A DNA stretch of 64,000 bases from CAWGXZ01 sp963826695 (GTDB taxonomy: Bacteria; Pseudomonadota; Gammaproteobacteria; Burkholderiales; Burkholderiaceae_C): the NCBI GenBank assembly GCA_963826695.1, contig CAWGXZ010000009.1, positions 62,001-126,000 on the forward strand, given 5' to 3'. Position 1 is the first letter of the stretch, and each line of letters opens with the position of its first letter. The notes under the pieces are model-generated. The model saw nothing but the letters and a program-made list of their open reading frames with translations, made no database searches and was not told the origin of the DNA. The position numbers were made by a program, and so were the translations under genes. This document shows positions 35,547-44,556 of the stretch, piece by piece.

Positions 35547-37921
35547 GCCCGGCCGACATCGACCGCGTCTTCGGCCGCGCCCGGCTGAAGATGGTGACCG
35601 GCCAGCATGTCGAGGTCTACCGCGAGGAAGCGTTGCCCGGCGAACGGCGGCGCTACACGAAGCGCTTCCTCTCGACCATGGACGGCGACTTCCGCGAGTG
35701 GACCGAGCGCGAATGGCGCATCCTGGCGCGGCTGGTCGGCCACGGCGTGGCCTGCGTTCCCGACGTGGTGCAGTTCGACCGCGGCGCAGGGGGCGGTACG
35801 GCGCTGGTGCAGACCTACGACGCCGGCATCACCGTCGACCAGTGGGCGACGCTGCTGCCGGTGCAGCGCGACGGCCGGGTGCTGGCGCATGTCTTTGCCG
35901 ACCGCGCCCACTGGTGGGCGCTGGCGCACCACAGCCTGATCGCGCTCGAAGCGATCCACCGGCTGGAGGTGATCCATCTCGACATCAAGGCCGACAACGT
36001 CTGCATCCCCTTCGGACCACCGCATTTCCGGCCCGAGGCGCCGGGGGCGAAGCTGCAGCCGCTGTTCGATCGTTTGGCGATGATCGACTTCGCCTTCTCG
36101 CTGGTCGCCGGCGAGGCCTTGACCACACCGCTGCCGATCGGGCGCCAGCAGGACTATCCGTACCAGTCGCCACGGCTGCTTGCCGCGCTCGAGGCCGGTC
36201 GCCATGGCGACCTCGGCCCGACGCGCCAGCTCGACTGGCGCTGCGACCTCTACAGCGTGGCGGCGATGCTTGCGCGCTACCTGCCCGCAACCGCGTCGCC
36301 GCAGCCAGCCGACGCAGCCGACTGGACGTCCGTCGGCCTGGCCGCCGCGCGCACGCTGATCGAGCGAATCCGCCACTTCCACGACCTGGAGCCCGGCGCG
36401 ACTCGGCCCCATGCCGAGTTGATCGCCCTTTGTGCCGAAGCCCTGGCCGATGCCGACATGGCGGCGTCGCTCGATGACGAATGGACGCTTGCCAGCGGCA
36501 ACTCCAGCGCGGCAGCGGCGTCGCCGACGCCGGTGACGCGGATCGCACCGGCGCTGCGCGACGCGGCTGCGGCGTCTGCCGCAGCAGGGCCGGTGCCGCG
36601 CACGCCGATTTCGATGGCGGCGCCTGTTGCCGAGGCTGCGGCGGCCTCGGCAATTCCCCTCGGCTCGGCGCTACCACCGTCGGGCCCGGGTGACGAGAAC
36701 GGCGCGGGCGCAGCGGTTTCGGCCGCCCCAGCAGGCGGTTCGATCGCCGCCGCACCGGCTGCCAGCCTGGAAGTGCCGACGACCACGGCCGGCGAAATGC
36801 GCCGGCGGCGCGCCAGCGACCTGGCGGCTGCGCAGGCCAGCGCAGAGGCACAAAGGCTCGCCGACGCAGCCGGGGCATCTGCAGCCGCTGCGCCGCAGGC
36901 AGTGCCCGCGGCGGGCTCGCCCGAGCCGCTGCGCAGCGCCGCCACCTCGGTGCGGCGCAAGCGCCTGGCGGTCGGGATGCGGCGGCTGGCGATACCCGGC
37001 GTCATCGTCGGACTGGTCACCGCGATCGTCCTGCTCACCGCCGGCGGCGCCTGGACCGCCCTGCGCAAGGTGGTGACACCGACGCCGGCCGCCACAACCC
37101 GCGCTCCCGCCACCCCGTCCGCACGCCAGCGGGCCGCCGACGCACGACCGGCGCCAGTGGCCACGGCGCCACCCGCGGCCCCGCCGTCGGCGCCTGCCGA
37201 GCCGCCGCTGCCGGTGTCGGCGGACTTCGGCGAGCGTTCGCTGCAGTTGCTCGCCGGGCCGCTTCCGGAGCTCGCCGGCCGCATCGAGCGGGCGCTGGCA
37301 CCCGCCCTGTCGCTTGCCGACCTGGCCGAACGCAGCGGCGACGACGCCGCGATGCGGCAGGCGGTCATGGCCGCGGCGTTGCCGACGCTCGGCCCGGAGC
37401 ACCTGCGCCGGCGCGCACCCGACGACGCGCGGCGCCTCAACGAGCAGGCGCGCACCGCCTTCTGGACGCGGCGCCAGGTGCGGGAGGCGTTCGCGCTGCA
37501 GATGCGTGCCTTCGGCGCCAATCCGCAGGACGCCGAGATTGCCGGCAACCTGGCCTACTTCCACCTGAAGGTCAACCCGCCGCAGCCGGAAGCCGCGCGC
37601 CAGCTGGCGTTGCATGCGCTGACGCTGCGTGGCGCCAACAACCCGGCCGGCCGCTGGGAGGACTGGACGACGCTTGCGGTTGCCAGTGCCATGACCGGCC
37701 GCGACAGCGATGCCCGGCGCGCCTTCTGGCTGACGCTGGCGCTGACCGACAACCTGGAGAAGAACTGCCGTGCCGCGCTGAATGCCGCCGCGTCGTACGG
37801 CCCGCGGGTTCGCCCGCCGGCCGAGGCGGTGCTGGCACGAATCCGCGAGCGCGGCCAGTCGAACGTCTCGCCCTACTGCGCCTGGCCGCCGAAGTGGGAC
37901 GCCGGGACGCGCTTTCCGTAG
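35543..37921 (+). CDS. transmembrane Ser/Thr protein kinase with TPR-like C-terminus
   Basis: This is an intact protein of 792 residues. The kinase domain covers about 5-290: Lys40 in RRYTKRFLS (beta-3 Lys), catalytic loop HLDIKADN (His145, Asp147, Lys149, Asn152), then DFA in place of DFG (Asp182), YQSPRLL in place of the APE motif and DWRCDLYSVAAML (helix F). No glycine-rich loop is obvious. A long Ala/Pro-rich linker leads to one transmembrane helix (IPGVIVGLVTAIVLLTAGG, about 482-502), then an outer part with helical repeats (NLAYFHLKVNPPQPEAARQL). Catalytic residues are kept, so activity is likely. It is last of the cluster and meets PutA tail to tail. Confidence 0.88.
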   Translation: MSPADIDRVFGRARLKMVTGQHVEVYREEALPGERRRYTKRFLSTMDGDFREWTEREWRILARLVGHGVACVPDVVQFDRGAGGGTALVQTYDAGITVDQWATLLPVQRDGRVLAHVFADRAHWWALAHHSLIALEAIHRLEVIHLDIKADNVCIPFGPPHFRPEAPGAKLQPLFDRLAMIDFAFSLVAGEALTTPLPIGRQQDYPYQSPRLLAALEAGRHGDLGPTRQLDWRCDLYSVAAMLARYLPATASPQPADAADWTSVGLAAARTLIERIRHFHDLEPGATRPHAELIALCAEALADADMAASLDDEWTLASGNSSAAAASPTPVTRIAPALRDAAAASAAAGPVPRTPISMAAPVAEAAAASAIPLGSALPPSGPGDENGAGAAVSAAPAGGSIAAAPAASLEVPTTTAGEMRRRRASDLAAAQASAEAQRLADAAGASAAAAPQAVPAAGSPEPLRSAATSVRRKRLAVGMRRLAIPGVIVGLVTAIVLLTAGGAWTALRKVVTPTPAATTRAPATPSARQRAADARPAPVATAPPAAPPSAPAEPPLPVSADFGERSLQLLAGPLPELAGRIERALAPALSLADLAERSGDDAAMRQAVMAAALPTLGPEHLRRRAPDDARRLNEQARTAFWTRRQVREAFALQMRAFGANPQDAEIAGNLAYFHLKVNPPQPEAARQLALHALTLRGANNPAGRWEDWTTLAVASAMTGRDSDARRAFWLTLALTDNLEKNCRAALNAAASYGPRVRPPAEAVLARIRERGQSNVSPYCAWPPKWDAGTRFP

Positions 37922-40900
37922 CTTGCAGCGCCGCGGCCGGCGCGGTGCAGCCAGTCGCCAACAGGCTGGCGTTGCCGCCCGCGGCGGTGACGTTGACCGA
38001 GACGGTGCGCTCGACCAGCAGGCGGTCGAGCGAAAACGCGTCCTCGCCGGCGGCGCCGACCGGCGCGGCCTGCAGGCCGACGATCGGGCCGCCGCGGGCA
38101 GCCAGGCGCCGACTCCAGTCGGCGACTTCGGCCGGGCCGGCCTGGATCAGCGCGGCATCGAATTCGGCTGCCAGCGGGTCGTGCGTCACGCGCACGCGCT
38201 GGCGCACGGCGTGCGGCAGCTCGGCAAGCAGCGGCTGCGGCAGCGCCGCATCGCCGACCCAGACGTGCGTGGGCACCGGCAGCAAGCACCCAGGCGAGCT
38301 GGAACAAGCGATCGGACTCGTCGCCGGCGATGCACAGCACCGCGTCGCGCGCCGACAGCCGGTAGCGGTTGCGCTCGCCGGTCGGGCCGTCGAGCTGCAG
38401 TTCCATGCCGAGCGGCGAGCGCTCGGCCAGCCCTTGGCAGCATGCGGCAAGCGACGCGCGGCCGACGCGCGCCGCCCAGCGGCCGAGCTCGCCGAGCGGC
38501 ACCAGCTGCTCGGCGCGACGCGACGCGCTCGCTGCATCGAGCGGCGGCAGCGGCCAGCGCAGGGCGTTGCCGCTGCCGAGCCGCCGCAGGTAGAGCGGAC
38601 CGCCGGCCTTCGGCCCGGTGCCCGAGAGCCCGGAGCCGCCGAACGGCTGAACGCCGACCACCGCGCCGATCAGGTTGCGATTGACGTAGATGTTGCCGGC
38701 GCGGGCGCGCTCGACGATGAAATCGACGGTCGCGTCGATGCGGCTGTGAATGCCGAGGGTGAGCGCAAAGCCGCTGGCATTGATCTGCGCGACCAGCTCG
38801 CCGAGACCGCTGCGCGGCCAGCGCAGGATGTGCAGCACCGGCCCGAAGACTTCGCGCTCGAGCCGGTCGAAGCGGTCGATCTCGATCAGCGTCGGCGCCG
38901 CGAAACTGCCGAACTGCCACGCCGGCTGCGCCGCCGCGCGGCCGTACTGCCGAACGCGCCGGCCCTGCGCCCGCATCGCGTCGACATGCGACTCGACGCT
39001 GCGCAGCGCCGCGGCATCGATCAGCGGGCCGATGTCGGTCGAAAGCCGGTCGGGCCGGCCGACGCGCAGCTCGCACAGCGCGCCGTCGAGCATCGTCAGC
39101 ACCCGGTCGGCGATGTCCTCCTGCAGGCAGAGCACGCGCAGCGCCGAGCAGCGCTGGCCGGCGCTGTCGAAGGCCGAGGCAAGGACGTCGGCGACCACCT
39201 GCTCGGCGAGCGCCGACGAGTCGACGATCATGGCGTTCTGGCCGCCGGTCTCGGCGATCAGCAACAGCGGCCGGCCGTGCTCGTCGAGCCGTCCCGCGAG
39301 GGTGCGCTGCAGCCCTTGCGCCACCGCAATCGAGCCGGTGAAGACGACACCCCGGATGCGCAAATCGGCCACCAGCGCCGCGCCGATGCCGTCGCCGCGC
39401 CCCGGCAGCAGCTGCAGCGCCCCCCGGGGTATGCCGGCCAGATGCAGCAGCCGGACGGCCTGCGCTGCGATCAGCGGCGTCTGCCGCGCCGGCTTGGCCA
39501 GCACCGGATTGCCGGCCGCAAGCGCCGCAGCCAGCTGGCCGATGAAGATGGCGAGCGGGAAGTTCCAGGGACTGATGCAGACCACGGGACCGCGCGCCGG
39601 CGTCGCGGCGTCGAGCGAACGCGCCTCGGCGGCGTAGTAACGCAAGGCGTCGATGGCTTCGCGCAGCTCGGCGACCGCATTCGCGGCGGTCTTGCCGGAT
39701 TCGCGGATCAGCAGGCCGACCAGGCTGTCACCCTGGGCCTGCAGCAGGTCGGCGGCGCGTTCGAGTCGTCCCGCGCGCTCGTCGGGAAACACCGCCTGCC
39801 AGGCGGGTGCCGCGGCGACGCTCGCGGCCACCGCCGCGGCCGCGTCGGCAGGCTCCGCTTCGACGACGCTGCCGACGAGGTCGCGACGGTCGGCGGGGTT
39901 GTGCACCGGCCGCGCTTCGCCGCCGGTCGGTGCCACGCCGTCGAGCAGCGGCTGCGCCTGCCAGCGATGGCCGGCGCTGGCCAGCAGCGACTGCGAAAGC
40001 GCCGTCAGCCGGTGCTCGTCGCTCAGGTCGGCGCCGGTCGAGTTGATGCGCGCACCGCGGTACAGCGCGCGTGGCAGCGCAATCGCCGGATGCGGCAGGC
40101 CCAGCGTGCCTTCCTGCTGCGCGGCGCGTTCGACGCTCGCCACCGGGTCGGCGACCAGGTCGGCGATCGACACCTGCTCGTCGGCAATGCGGTGGACGAA
40201 CGAGCTGTTGGCGCCGTTCTCGAGCAGGCGGCGCACGAGGTAAGCGAGCAGCGTCACGTGCGAGCCGACCGGCGCATAGATGCGGCTCGGCCGACCCAGC
40301 CCGCCGAGCGACGGCGGCGCGACGACCTGCGCATGGAGCGGCTCGCCCATGCCGTGCAGGCACTGGAATTCGTACTGCCCCGGGTGGAAATCGGCGCCGG
40401 CCATCTGCACCACCGCGGCGAGCGTGTGCGCGTTGTGCGTCGCGAACTGCGGAAAGATCGCCTCGGGCGCTGCGAGCAGCTGCCGCGCGCAGGCCAGGTA
40501 GGCCAGGTCGGTGTGGACCTTGCGCGTGTACACCGGGTAGTCGTCGAAGCCGCCTTCCTGCGCGTGCTTGATTTCGCTGTCCCAGTAGGCGCCCTTGACC
40601 AGGCGCAGCATCAACCGGCGGCGGCTTCGGCGTGCCAGGTCGATCAGGTGCTCGATCAGCGCCGGGCAGCGCTTCTGGTAGGCCTGGGCGACGAAGCCGA
40701 TGCCGTCCCAGCCGGCGAGCCCGGGCTCGGCACAAAGCCGCTCCAGCAGGTCGACCGAGAGCTCGAGGCGATCGGCTTCCTCGGCGTCGATGTTCAGGCC
40801 GATGTCGTGGCCGCGCGCCTGCAGCGCCAGCGCGGCAAGCCGCGGATAGAGCTCGTCGATCACCCGCTCGCGCTGCGAGCGGCTGTAGCGCGGATGCAGC

Positions 40901-41739
40901 GCCGAGAGCTTGATCGAGATGCCCGGCCCCTCGTGGATGCCGCGCCCGCCCGCTGCATGGCCGATGGCGTCGATCGCCTGCCGGTAGGCCTGGGCGTAGC
41001 GCTCGGCGTCGGCTGCGGTCATTGCGGCTTCGCCGAGCATGTCGTACGAATGGCGAAAGCCTTCGGCCTCGCGCGGGCGGGCGTTGGCCAGCGCCTCGCG
41101 GATCGTTTCGCCGGCGACGAACTGCTCGCCCATCAGCCGCATCGACAGGTCGACCGCGTGGCGGATCAGCGGCTCGCCGCTGCGTGCCAGTGCCCGGCCG
41201 AGCGCAGGCCCGAGGCCGGCTTCGTCGTGCGGTGCGAGCAGACGGCCGGTCAGCAGCAGCCCCCATGTCGCGGCGTCGACAAAGAGCGAGCGGCTGTGCC
41301 CGAGGTGCGACTGCCAGTCGGTCGCGCCGATCTTGTCGCGGATCAGCGCGTCGCGGGTCGCCACGTCGGGGATGCGCAGCAGCGCCTCGGCCAGGCACAT
41401 CAGCGCCACGCCTTCGTTCGACGACAGCGAGAACTCGTGCAGCATCGACTGCAACAGACCCTCCCGGCCGGCACGCGCGCCCTGCTCGCGCAGCCGCAGC
41501 GCGAGCCCGGCGGCCTGGCGCTGCGCCGCCTCGCACTGCTCGGGGGACAGGCGCGCCGCCTCGAGCAGCGCAGCGATGCACGCCGGCTCGGCACGGCGCG
41601 TCATGGCGGTGATGGCCGCGCGCGAGAGCGTCTGCGGCGTGGCCGGCCCGGCAAAGCCGAGGAAGGGCAGCGGCGGCTCCGAAGGTGTGGCTGCCAGGGG
41701 ATCGGCTGCGAAGGGGCTCGAAACGGGGTCGGTGCTCAT
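37873..41739 (-). CDS. putA: bifunctional proline dehydrogenase / glutamate-semialdehyde dehydrogenase (PutA)
   Basis: PutA oxidises proline to glutamate in two steps. The 1288-residue frame starts MSTDPVSSPFAADPLAATPS and has no N-terminal ribbon-helix-helix, so it is not the self-regulating form. The flavin-dependent domain (about 60-560) shows ISIKLSALHPRYSRSQRERV, NIDAEEADRLELS, LVKGAYWDSEIK and QFATHNAHTL. The aldehyde dehydrogenase (about 620-1110) shows ISPWNFPLAIFIGQ, ETGGQNAMIVD and the catalytic Cys in SAGQRCSALRV. Near 38280 one base breaks the frame; the true C-terminus (LLVERTVSVNVTAAGGNASL) lies in the next frame. The annotated end therefore overlaps the kinase gene with an artefactual tail. 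Confidence 0.9.
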   Translation of the reverse strand: MSTDPVSSPFAADPLAATPSEPPLPFLGFAGPATPQTLSRAAITAMTRRAEPACIAALLEAARLSPEQCEAAQRQAAGLALRLREQGARAGREGLLQSMLHEFSLSSNEGVALMCLAEALLRIPDVATRDALIRDKIGATDWQSHLGHSRSLFVDAATWGLLLTGRLLAPHDEAGLGPALGRALARSGEPLIRHAVDLSMRLMGEQFVAGETIREALANARPREAEGFRHSYDMLGEAAMTAADAERYAQAYRQAIDAIGHAAGGRGIHEGPGISIKLSALHPRYSRSQRERVIDELYPRLAALALQARGHDIGLNIDAEEADRLELSVDLLERLCAEPGLAGWDGIGFVAQAYQKRCPALIEHLIDLARRSRRRLMLRLVKGAYWDSEIKHAQEGGFDDYPVYTRKVHTDLAYLACARQLLAAPEAIFPQFATHNAHTLAAVVQMAGADFHPGQYEFQCLHGMGEPLHAQVVAPPSLGGLGRPSRIYAPVGSHVTLLAYLVRRLLENGANSSFVHRIADEQVSIADLVADPVASVERAAQQEGTLGLPHPAIALPRALYRGARINSTGADLSDEHRLTALSQSLLASAGHRWQAQPLLDGVAPTGGEARPVHNPADRRDLVGSVVEAEPADAAAAVAASVAAAPAWQAVFPDERAGRLERAADLLQAQGDSLVGLLIRESGKTAANAVAELREAIDALRYYAAEARSLDAATPARGPVVCISPWNFPLAIFIGQLAAALAAGNPVLAKPARQTPLIAAQAVRLLHLAGIPRGALQLLPGRGDGIGAALVADLRIRGVVFTGSIAVAQGLQRTLAGRLDEHGRPLLLIAETGGQNAMIVDSSALAEQVVADVLASAFDSAGQRCSALRVLCLQEDIADRVLTMLDGALCELRVGRPDRLSTDIGPLIDAAALRSVESHVDAMRAQGRRVRQYGRAAAQPAWQFGSFAAPTLIEIDRFDRLEREVFGPVLHILRWPRSGLGELVAQINASGFALTLGIHSRIDATVDFIVERARAGNIYVNRNLIGAVVGVQPFGGSGLSGTGPKAGGPLYLRRLGSGNALRWPLPPLDAASASRRAEQLVPLGELGRWAARVGRASLAACCQGLAERSPLGMELQLDGPTGERNRYRLSARDAVLCIAGDESDRLFQLAWVLAAGAHARLGRRCGAAAAAACRAAARRAPARARDARPAGSRIRCRADPGRPGRSRRLESAPGCPRRPDRRPAGRAGRRRRRGRVFARPPAGRAHRLGQRHRRGRQRQPVGDWLHRAGRGAASYGKRVPASHFGGQAQ

Positions 41740-41885
41740 GGGCGCTCGCGGTTGCAGTCCACTATAAAACCCGCCTTGCGGCCCCGAACGCGGCCGCGCG
41801 GCAAGCCCCTCCTCGGTACGGGCGCGGCGGAATGTCGGAACATCGGCGACCGCGGCCGGCGATGCCGGACAGCAGAAAGCGATTC

Positions 41886-42293
41886 ATGAACCTCGACTTC
41901 ACACCGGCCCGCGTGGCCCCGGCGCTGCCGCTGGCGGGCCTTTGCGCCGCCCTGCTCCTCGGCGGCTGCGCCGGGGGCGTGGGTGTCGGCATCGGCGTGC
42001 CGATCTTCCCGGGCGTGTCGCTCGGCATCGGCGGCGGCAGCGGCGGGCTGAATGCGGGAATCAGCACCGGCGTGGGACCGCTGGGTGTCGGCGTCGGTGT
42101 CAACCAGCGCGGCCAGGTGAGCGGCGGCGTGGGCGTCGGCGCCAGCACCTCGATCGGCGGCGGGGCCCGTGCCGGCGTCGGCGTCGGCACGGGCACGGTG
42201 CTCTACGACCCGCAGAAGGCGACGCCGGCGCGCCAGCCGCCGCAGCCGCTGCCGGTGCCGCTGCGCAGTGGCGAGGTGGCGCCGGCCTACTGA
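41886..42293 (+). CDS. glycine-rich lipoprotein
   Basis: This gene encodes 135 residues starting MNLDFTPARVAPALPLAGLC. The signal peptide ends in a lipobox LLGGC, predicting lipidation at a Cys near residue 27. The mature part is almost entirely Gly/Val/Ala with alternating GVGVGIGV and GVGPLGVGVGVNQRGQVSGG blocks, then a Pro/Gln-rich end. This low-complexity composition is typical of small envelope proteins of unknown function in betaproteobacteria. It is transcribed divergently from putA, with 146 bp between them. No family could be named. Confidence 0.72.
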   Translation: MNLDFTPARVAPALPLAGLCAALLLGGCAGGVGVGIGVPIFPGVSLGIGGGSGGLNAGISTGVGPLGVGVGVNQRGQVSGGVGVGASTSIGGGARAGVGVGTGTVLYDPQKATPARQPPQPLPVPLRSGEVAPAY

Positions 42294-42308
42294 TTGCCGG
42301 CGTCGGCG

Positions 42309-42863
42309 ATGCGCAGCGAACGACAGAAGATGCTGGCAGGCGAGCCGTACGACCCGCACGATGCCGAACTGGTCCTGGCGCGCGAGCAGGCGCGCACGCG
42401 CTGCGACGCGCTGAACCGCCTCGCGCCCTCGGCGCCGGCTGCCGAGCGCAACGCGCTGCTGGCCGATCTGTTCGGCTGCGCAACCGATGTTTACGTCACG
42501 CCGCCGTTCTTCTGCGACTACGGCCGCCATGTGCAGCTCGGCTCGAAGGTCTACTTCAACTTCAACTGCGTGATCCTCGACGTCGCGCCGGTCGAAATCG
42601 GCGATCACACCCTGTTCGGCCCGGCCGTGCAGATCTACACCGCGCTGCATCCGCTGAACGCGGCGGAGCGCCGCCGCGGTGTCGAGTCGGGGAGTCCGGT
42701 CACCATCGGCCGCGACGTCTGGATCGGTGGCGGTGCGATCGTCTGTCCTGGCGTGCGCATCGGCGACGAGGCGGTGATCGGCGCCGGCAGCGTGGTGACG
42801 CGCGACATCCCGCCGCGGGTGCTGGCGGTCGGCAACCCGTGCCGCGTCATCCGCGCGTTGTAG
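42309..42863 (+). CDS. sugar O-acetyltransferase (maltose/NodL type)
   Basis: From ATG 42309 the protein has 184 residues: MRSERQKMLAGEPYDPHDAE, the standard opening of Maa/NodL enzymes. The left-handed beta-helix hexapeptide region includes YGRHVQLGSKVYFNFNCVIL, the active-site His in YTALHPLNAAERRR, then IGRDVWIGGGAIVCPGVRIG and VIGAGSVVTRDIPPRVLAVG. It transfers acetyl from acetyl-CoA to a sugar hydroxyl in the cytoplasm. A TTG at 42294, directly after the lipoprotein stop, is a possible longer start, but the ATG fits the family better. Confidence 0.88.
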   Translation: MRSERQKMLAGEPYDPHDAELVLAREQARTRCDALNRLAPSAPAAERNALLADLFGCATDVYVTPPFFCDYGRHVQLGSKVYFNFNCVILDVAPVEIGDHTLFGPAVQIYTALHPLNAAERRRGVESGSPVTIGRDVWIGGGAIVCPGVRIGDEAVIGAGSVVTRDIPPRVLAVGNPCRVIRAL

Positions 42864-42881
42864 GTGCCAGCGCCGACGCTC

Positions 42882-43005
42882 AGAAGGTGTGAAAGAAGCC
42901 GTCGCGAACGTCCGAGGCCGCATCGAGGGGCGCGGCCGTACATGGCGTCCGGCGGGCACCGGAGATGCGAGACCGGGCCGCGCAGTAGGCTTGTTCACAC
43001 CTTCT
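42882..43005. repeat. inverted repeat, 12-bp arms around 100 bp
   Basis: AGAAGGTGTGAA (42882-42893) and TTCACACCTTCT (42994-43005) are perfect inverted copies. They enclose 100 bp of GC-rich sequence that itself contains short GGCCG/CGGCC pairs. The element fills the gap between two convergent genes: it starts 19 bp after the acetyltransferase stop and its last base is the first base of the CvpA-CAP stop codon. It may be a bidirectional terminator or a small mobile repeat; no poly-T tract is seen. Confidence 0.6.
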
Positions 43006-43961
43006 CAATTGCGGAACTTCTGCGTCACCATCAGCCCGTAGCGCCCACCGTCGAGGATGCCGATGCCGACGCGGCCGAACGCGGGCTGCATGAGGTTGGC
43101 ACGATGACCCGGCGAATCGAGCAGCCCCTGGTGCGCCATCGACAGCGAGCGGGCCACCGCCAGGTTCTCTCCCGCGGTGCGAAAGCGCACGCCGCTGCGG
43201 CGCAGCCGGTCGAACGGATCGGCGCCCTCGGGCGTGATGTGCGAGAAGTAGCCGCGCGCGAACATGTCACGCGAATGCGCCCGGGCCACCGGCACGATTT
43301 CGGGATCGGCCTGCAACGGCCGCAAACCCTGCTCGCGACGCGCCTGGTTGACGAGCACCAGCATCGCCGCTTCGAGGTCCGGCCGCGGCTTCGGCTGCGC
43401 CACCTTGTACGGCAGGTCGATCCGGTCGCGCGGCCCGGTGCGCACCGTCAGCCGGGCGACGGCCTCGTCGATGGCCGGATCGAAGATCGCACCCAGCCGG
43501 GCCTGCAACCAGTCCGCCGGGCCGGCGAGCCGGCCAGCGAGCACGCTCTGGCGCGTGCTCTGCGTCAGTGCATCGTCGAGCGGCACCGCAACCAGGAACA
43601 TCGCGGCCAAGGTCGCATTGATCAGGCCGTTCCCGGCGCCCGGAACCGTGCCGAGCGTGCGGTTGGCGGCATGCCCATGGGCCATCGGTGGAACCGCCCC
43701 CAGCAACCGGCCGAGCAGCAGGCCGAGCACGATGCGGCTCGCCAGCAGGGCCGCCGCGAACGCCAGCGGAGCCGCCCAGGGACCCGCCGGCTGCGCATGC
43801 GCGCCGGCGAGCGCAAGCAACGGCCGCCAGGCCCAGAGCGCGAACACCGTGCTCGCGACGAGTGCCAGCAGGTCGGCGCCGGCCGCGAGCAGCCCGCGGC
43901 GCCAGCCTGTCCAGATGCCGAAGGCGACGATGGCGCCGAGCAGGAGGTCGATGAAATTCAT
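43005..43961 (-). CDS. CvpA-family membrane protein fused to CAP/SCP domain
   Basis: From ATG 43961 the protein has 318 residues. The N-terminal half is CvpA-like, with four hydrophobic helices (MNFIDLLLGAIVAFGIWTGW, LLALVASTVFALWAWRPLLA, APLAFAAALLASRIVLGLLL, LINATLAAMFLVAVPLDDAL). The C-terminal half (about 195-318) is a CAP domain: ARREQGLRPLQADPEIVPVA, HSRDMFARGYFSHITPEGAD, AGENLAVARS and GHRANLMQPAFGRVGIG. The His/Glu residues of the CAP cavity are present. CvpA proteins help form the envelope and CAP domains bind lipids or act extracellularly. An upstream in-frame start at 44093 would add 44 residues before the first helix and is less likely. Confidence 0.85.
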   Translation of the reverse strand: MNFIDLLLGAIVAFGIWTGWRRGLLAAGADLLALVASTVFALWAWRPLLALAGAHAQPAGPWAAPLAFAAALLASRIVLGLLLGRLLGAVPPMAHGHAANRTLGTVPGAGNGLINATLAAMFLVAVPLDDALTQSTRQSVLAGRLAGPADWLQARLGAIFDPAIDEAVARLTVRTGPRDRIDLPYKVAQPKPRPDLEAAMLVLVNQARREQGLRPLQADPEIVPVARAHSRDMFARGYFSHITPEGADPFDRLRRSGVRFRTAGENLAVARSLSMAHQGLLDSPGHRANLMQPAFGRVGIGILDGGRYGLMVTQKFRN

Positions 43962-44101
43962 CCGCACCGGGAGCAACCGGGATTCCCCGCCGGGCCGTCG
44001 CACGGCGCCGCAGGCACACCGTCTCGACAGGGTGAATGCGCCGCCCGAGGCTGCAGCCCACAAAATCCGGCCCACACCGCCCACACCGCCCACGCCACGC
44101 C

Positions 44102-44524
44102 ATGGAACCCCGCATCAGCCTGATCACCCTCGGCGTCGACGACCTCGACCGGGCGCTCGCCTTCTACCGCGACGGGCTCGGCTGGCCGACGCAGGGCATC
44201 GTCGGCACCGAATTCGAGCACGGTGCGGTGGTCTTCTTCAAGCTGCAGCCAGGGTTGAAGCTGGCGCTCTGGCCGCGCCGCAGCCTGGCCGCGGACACCG
44301 GCCTGGCGCTGCAGCAGGCGAGTGCGACCGAGATGGCGATCGGGCACAACGTCGGGTCGCGGGACGAGGTCGATGCGGTGCTGCGGCAGGCGGGGCGTGC
44401 TGGCGGGCGGGTGGTGAAGGCGGGGCAGCCGGCCTTTTGGGGCGGGTATTCCGGCTACTTCCAGGACCCGGATGGTCATGTCTGGGAGGTGGCCTACAAC
44501 CCGGCGCTGGAGTCGCTCGGCTGA
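44102..44524 (+). CDS. VOC (glyoxalase/bleomycin-resistance) family protein
   Basis: This gene encodes 140 residues beginning MEPRISLITLGVDDLDRALA. Paired beta-alpha-beta-beta-beta modules are evident: LITLGVDDLDRALAFYRDGL then FEHGAVVFFKL, and a second half with GGYSGYFQDPDGHVWEVAYN, the usual metal-Glu C-terminal signature. Substrates in this superfamily vary widely (glyoxalases, dioxygenases, resistance proteins), and none is indicated. It has no close operon partner: CvpA-CAP is divergent, and repeat copy 4 follows 32 bp downstream of the stop. Confidence 0.87.
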   Translation: MEPRISLITLGVDDLDRALAFYRDGLGWPTQGIVGTEFEHGAVVFFKLQPGLKLALWPRRSLAADTGLALQQASATEMAIGHNVGSRDEVDAVLRQAGRAGGRVVKAGQPAFWGGYSGYFQDPDGHVWEVAYNPALESLG

Positions 44525-44556
44525 GGGCCGCGGCGCAGGGTGGTGCGCGTTGGGGG

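Noticed and set aside
37894..41889. Rightward open frame of about 1331 codons opposite putA
   Set aside because: The leftward frame encodes a complete PutA; the other is its antisense shadow.
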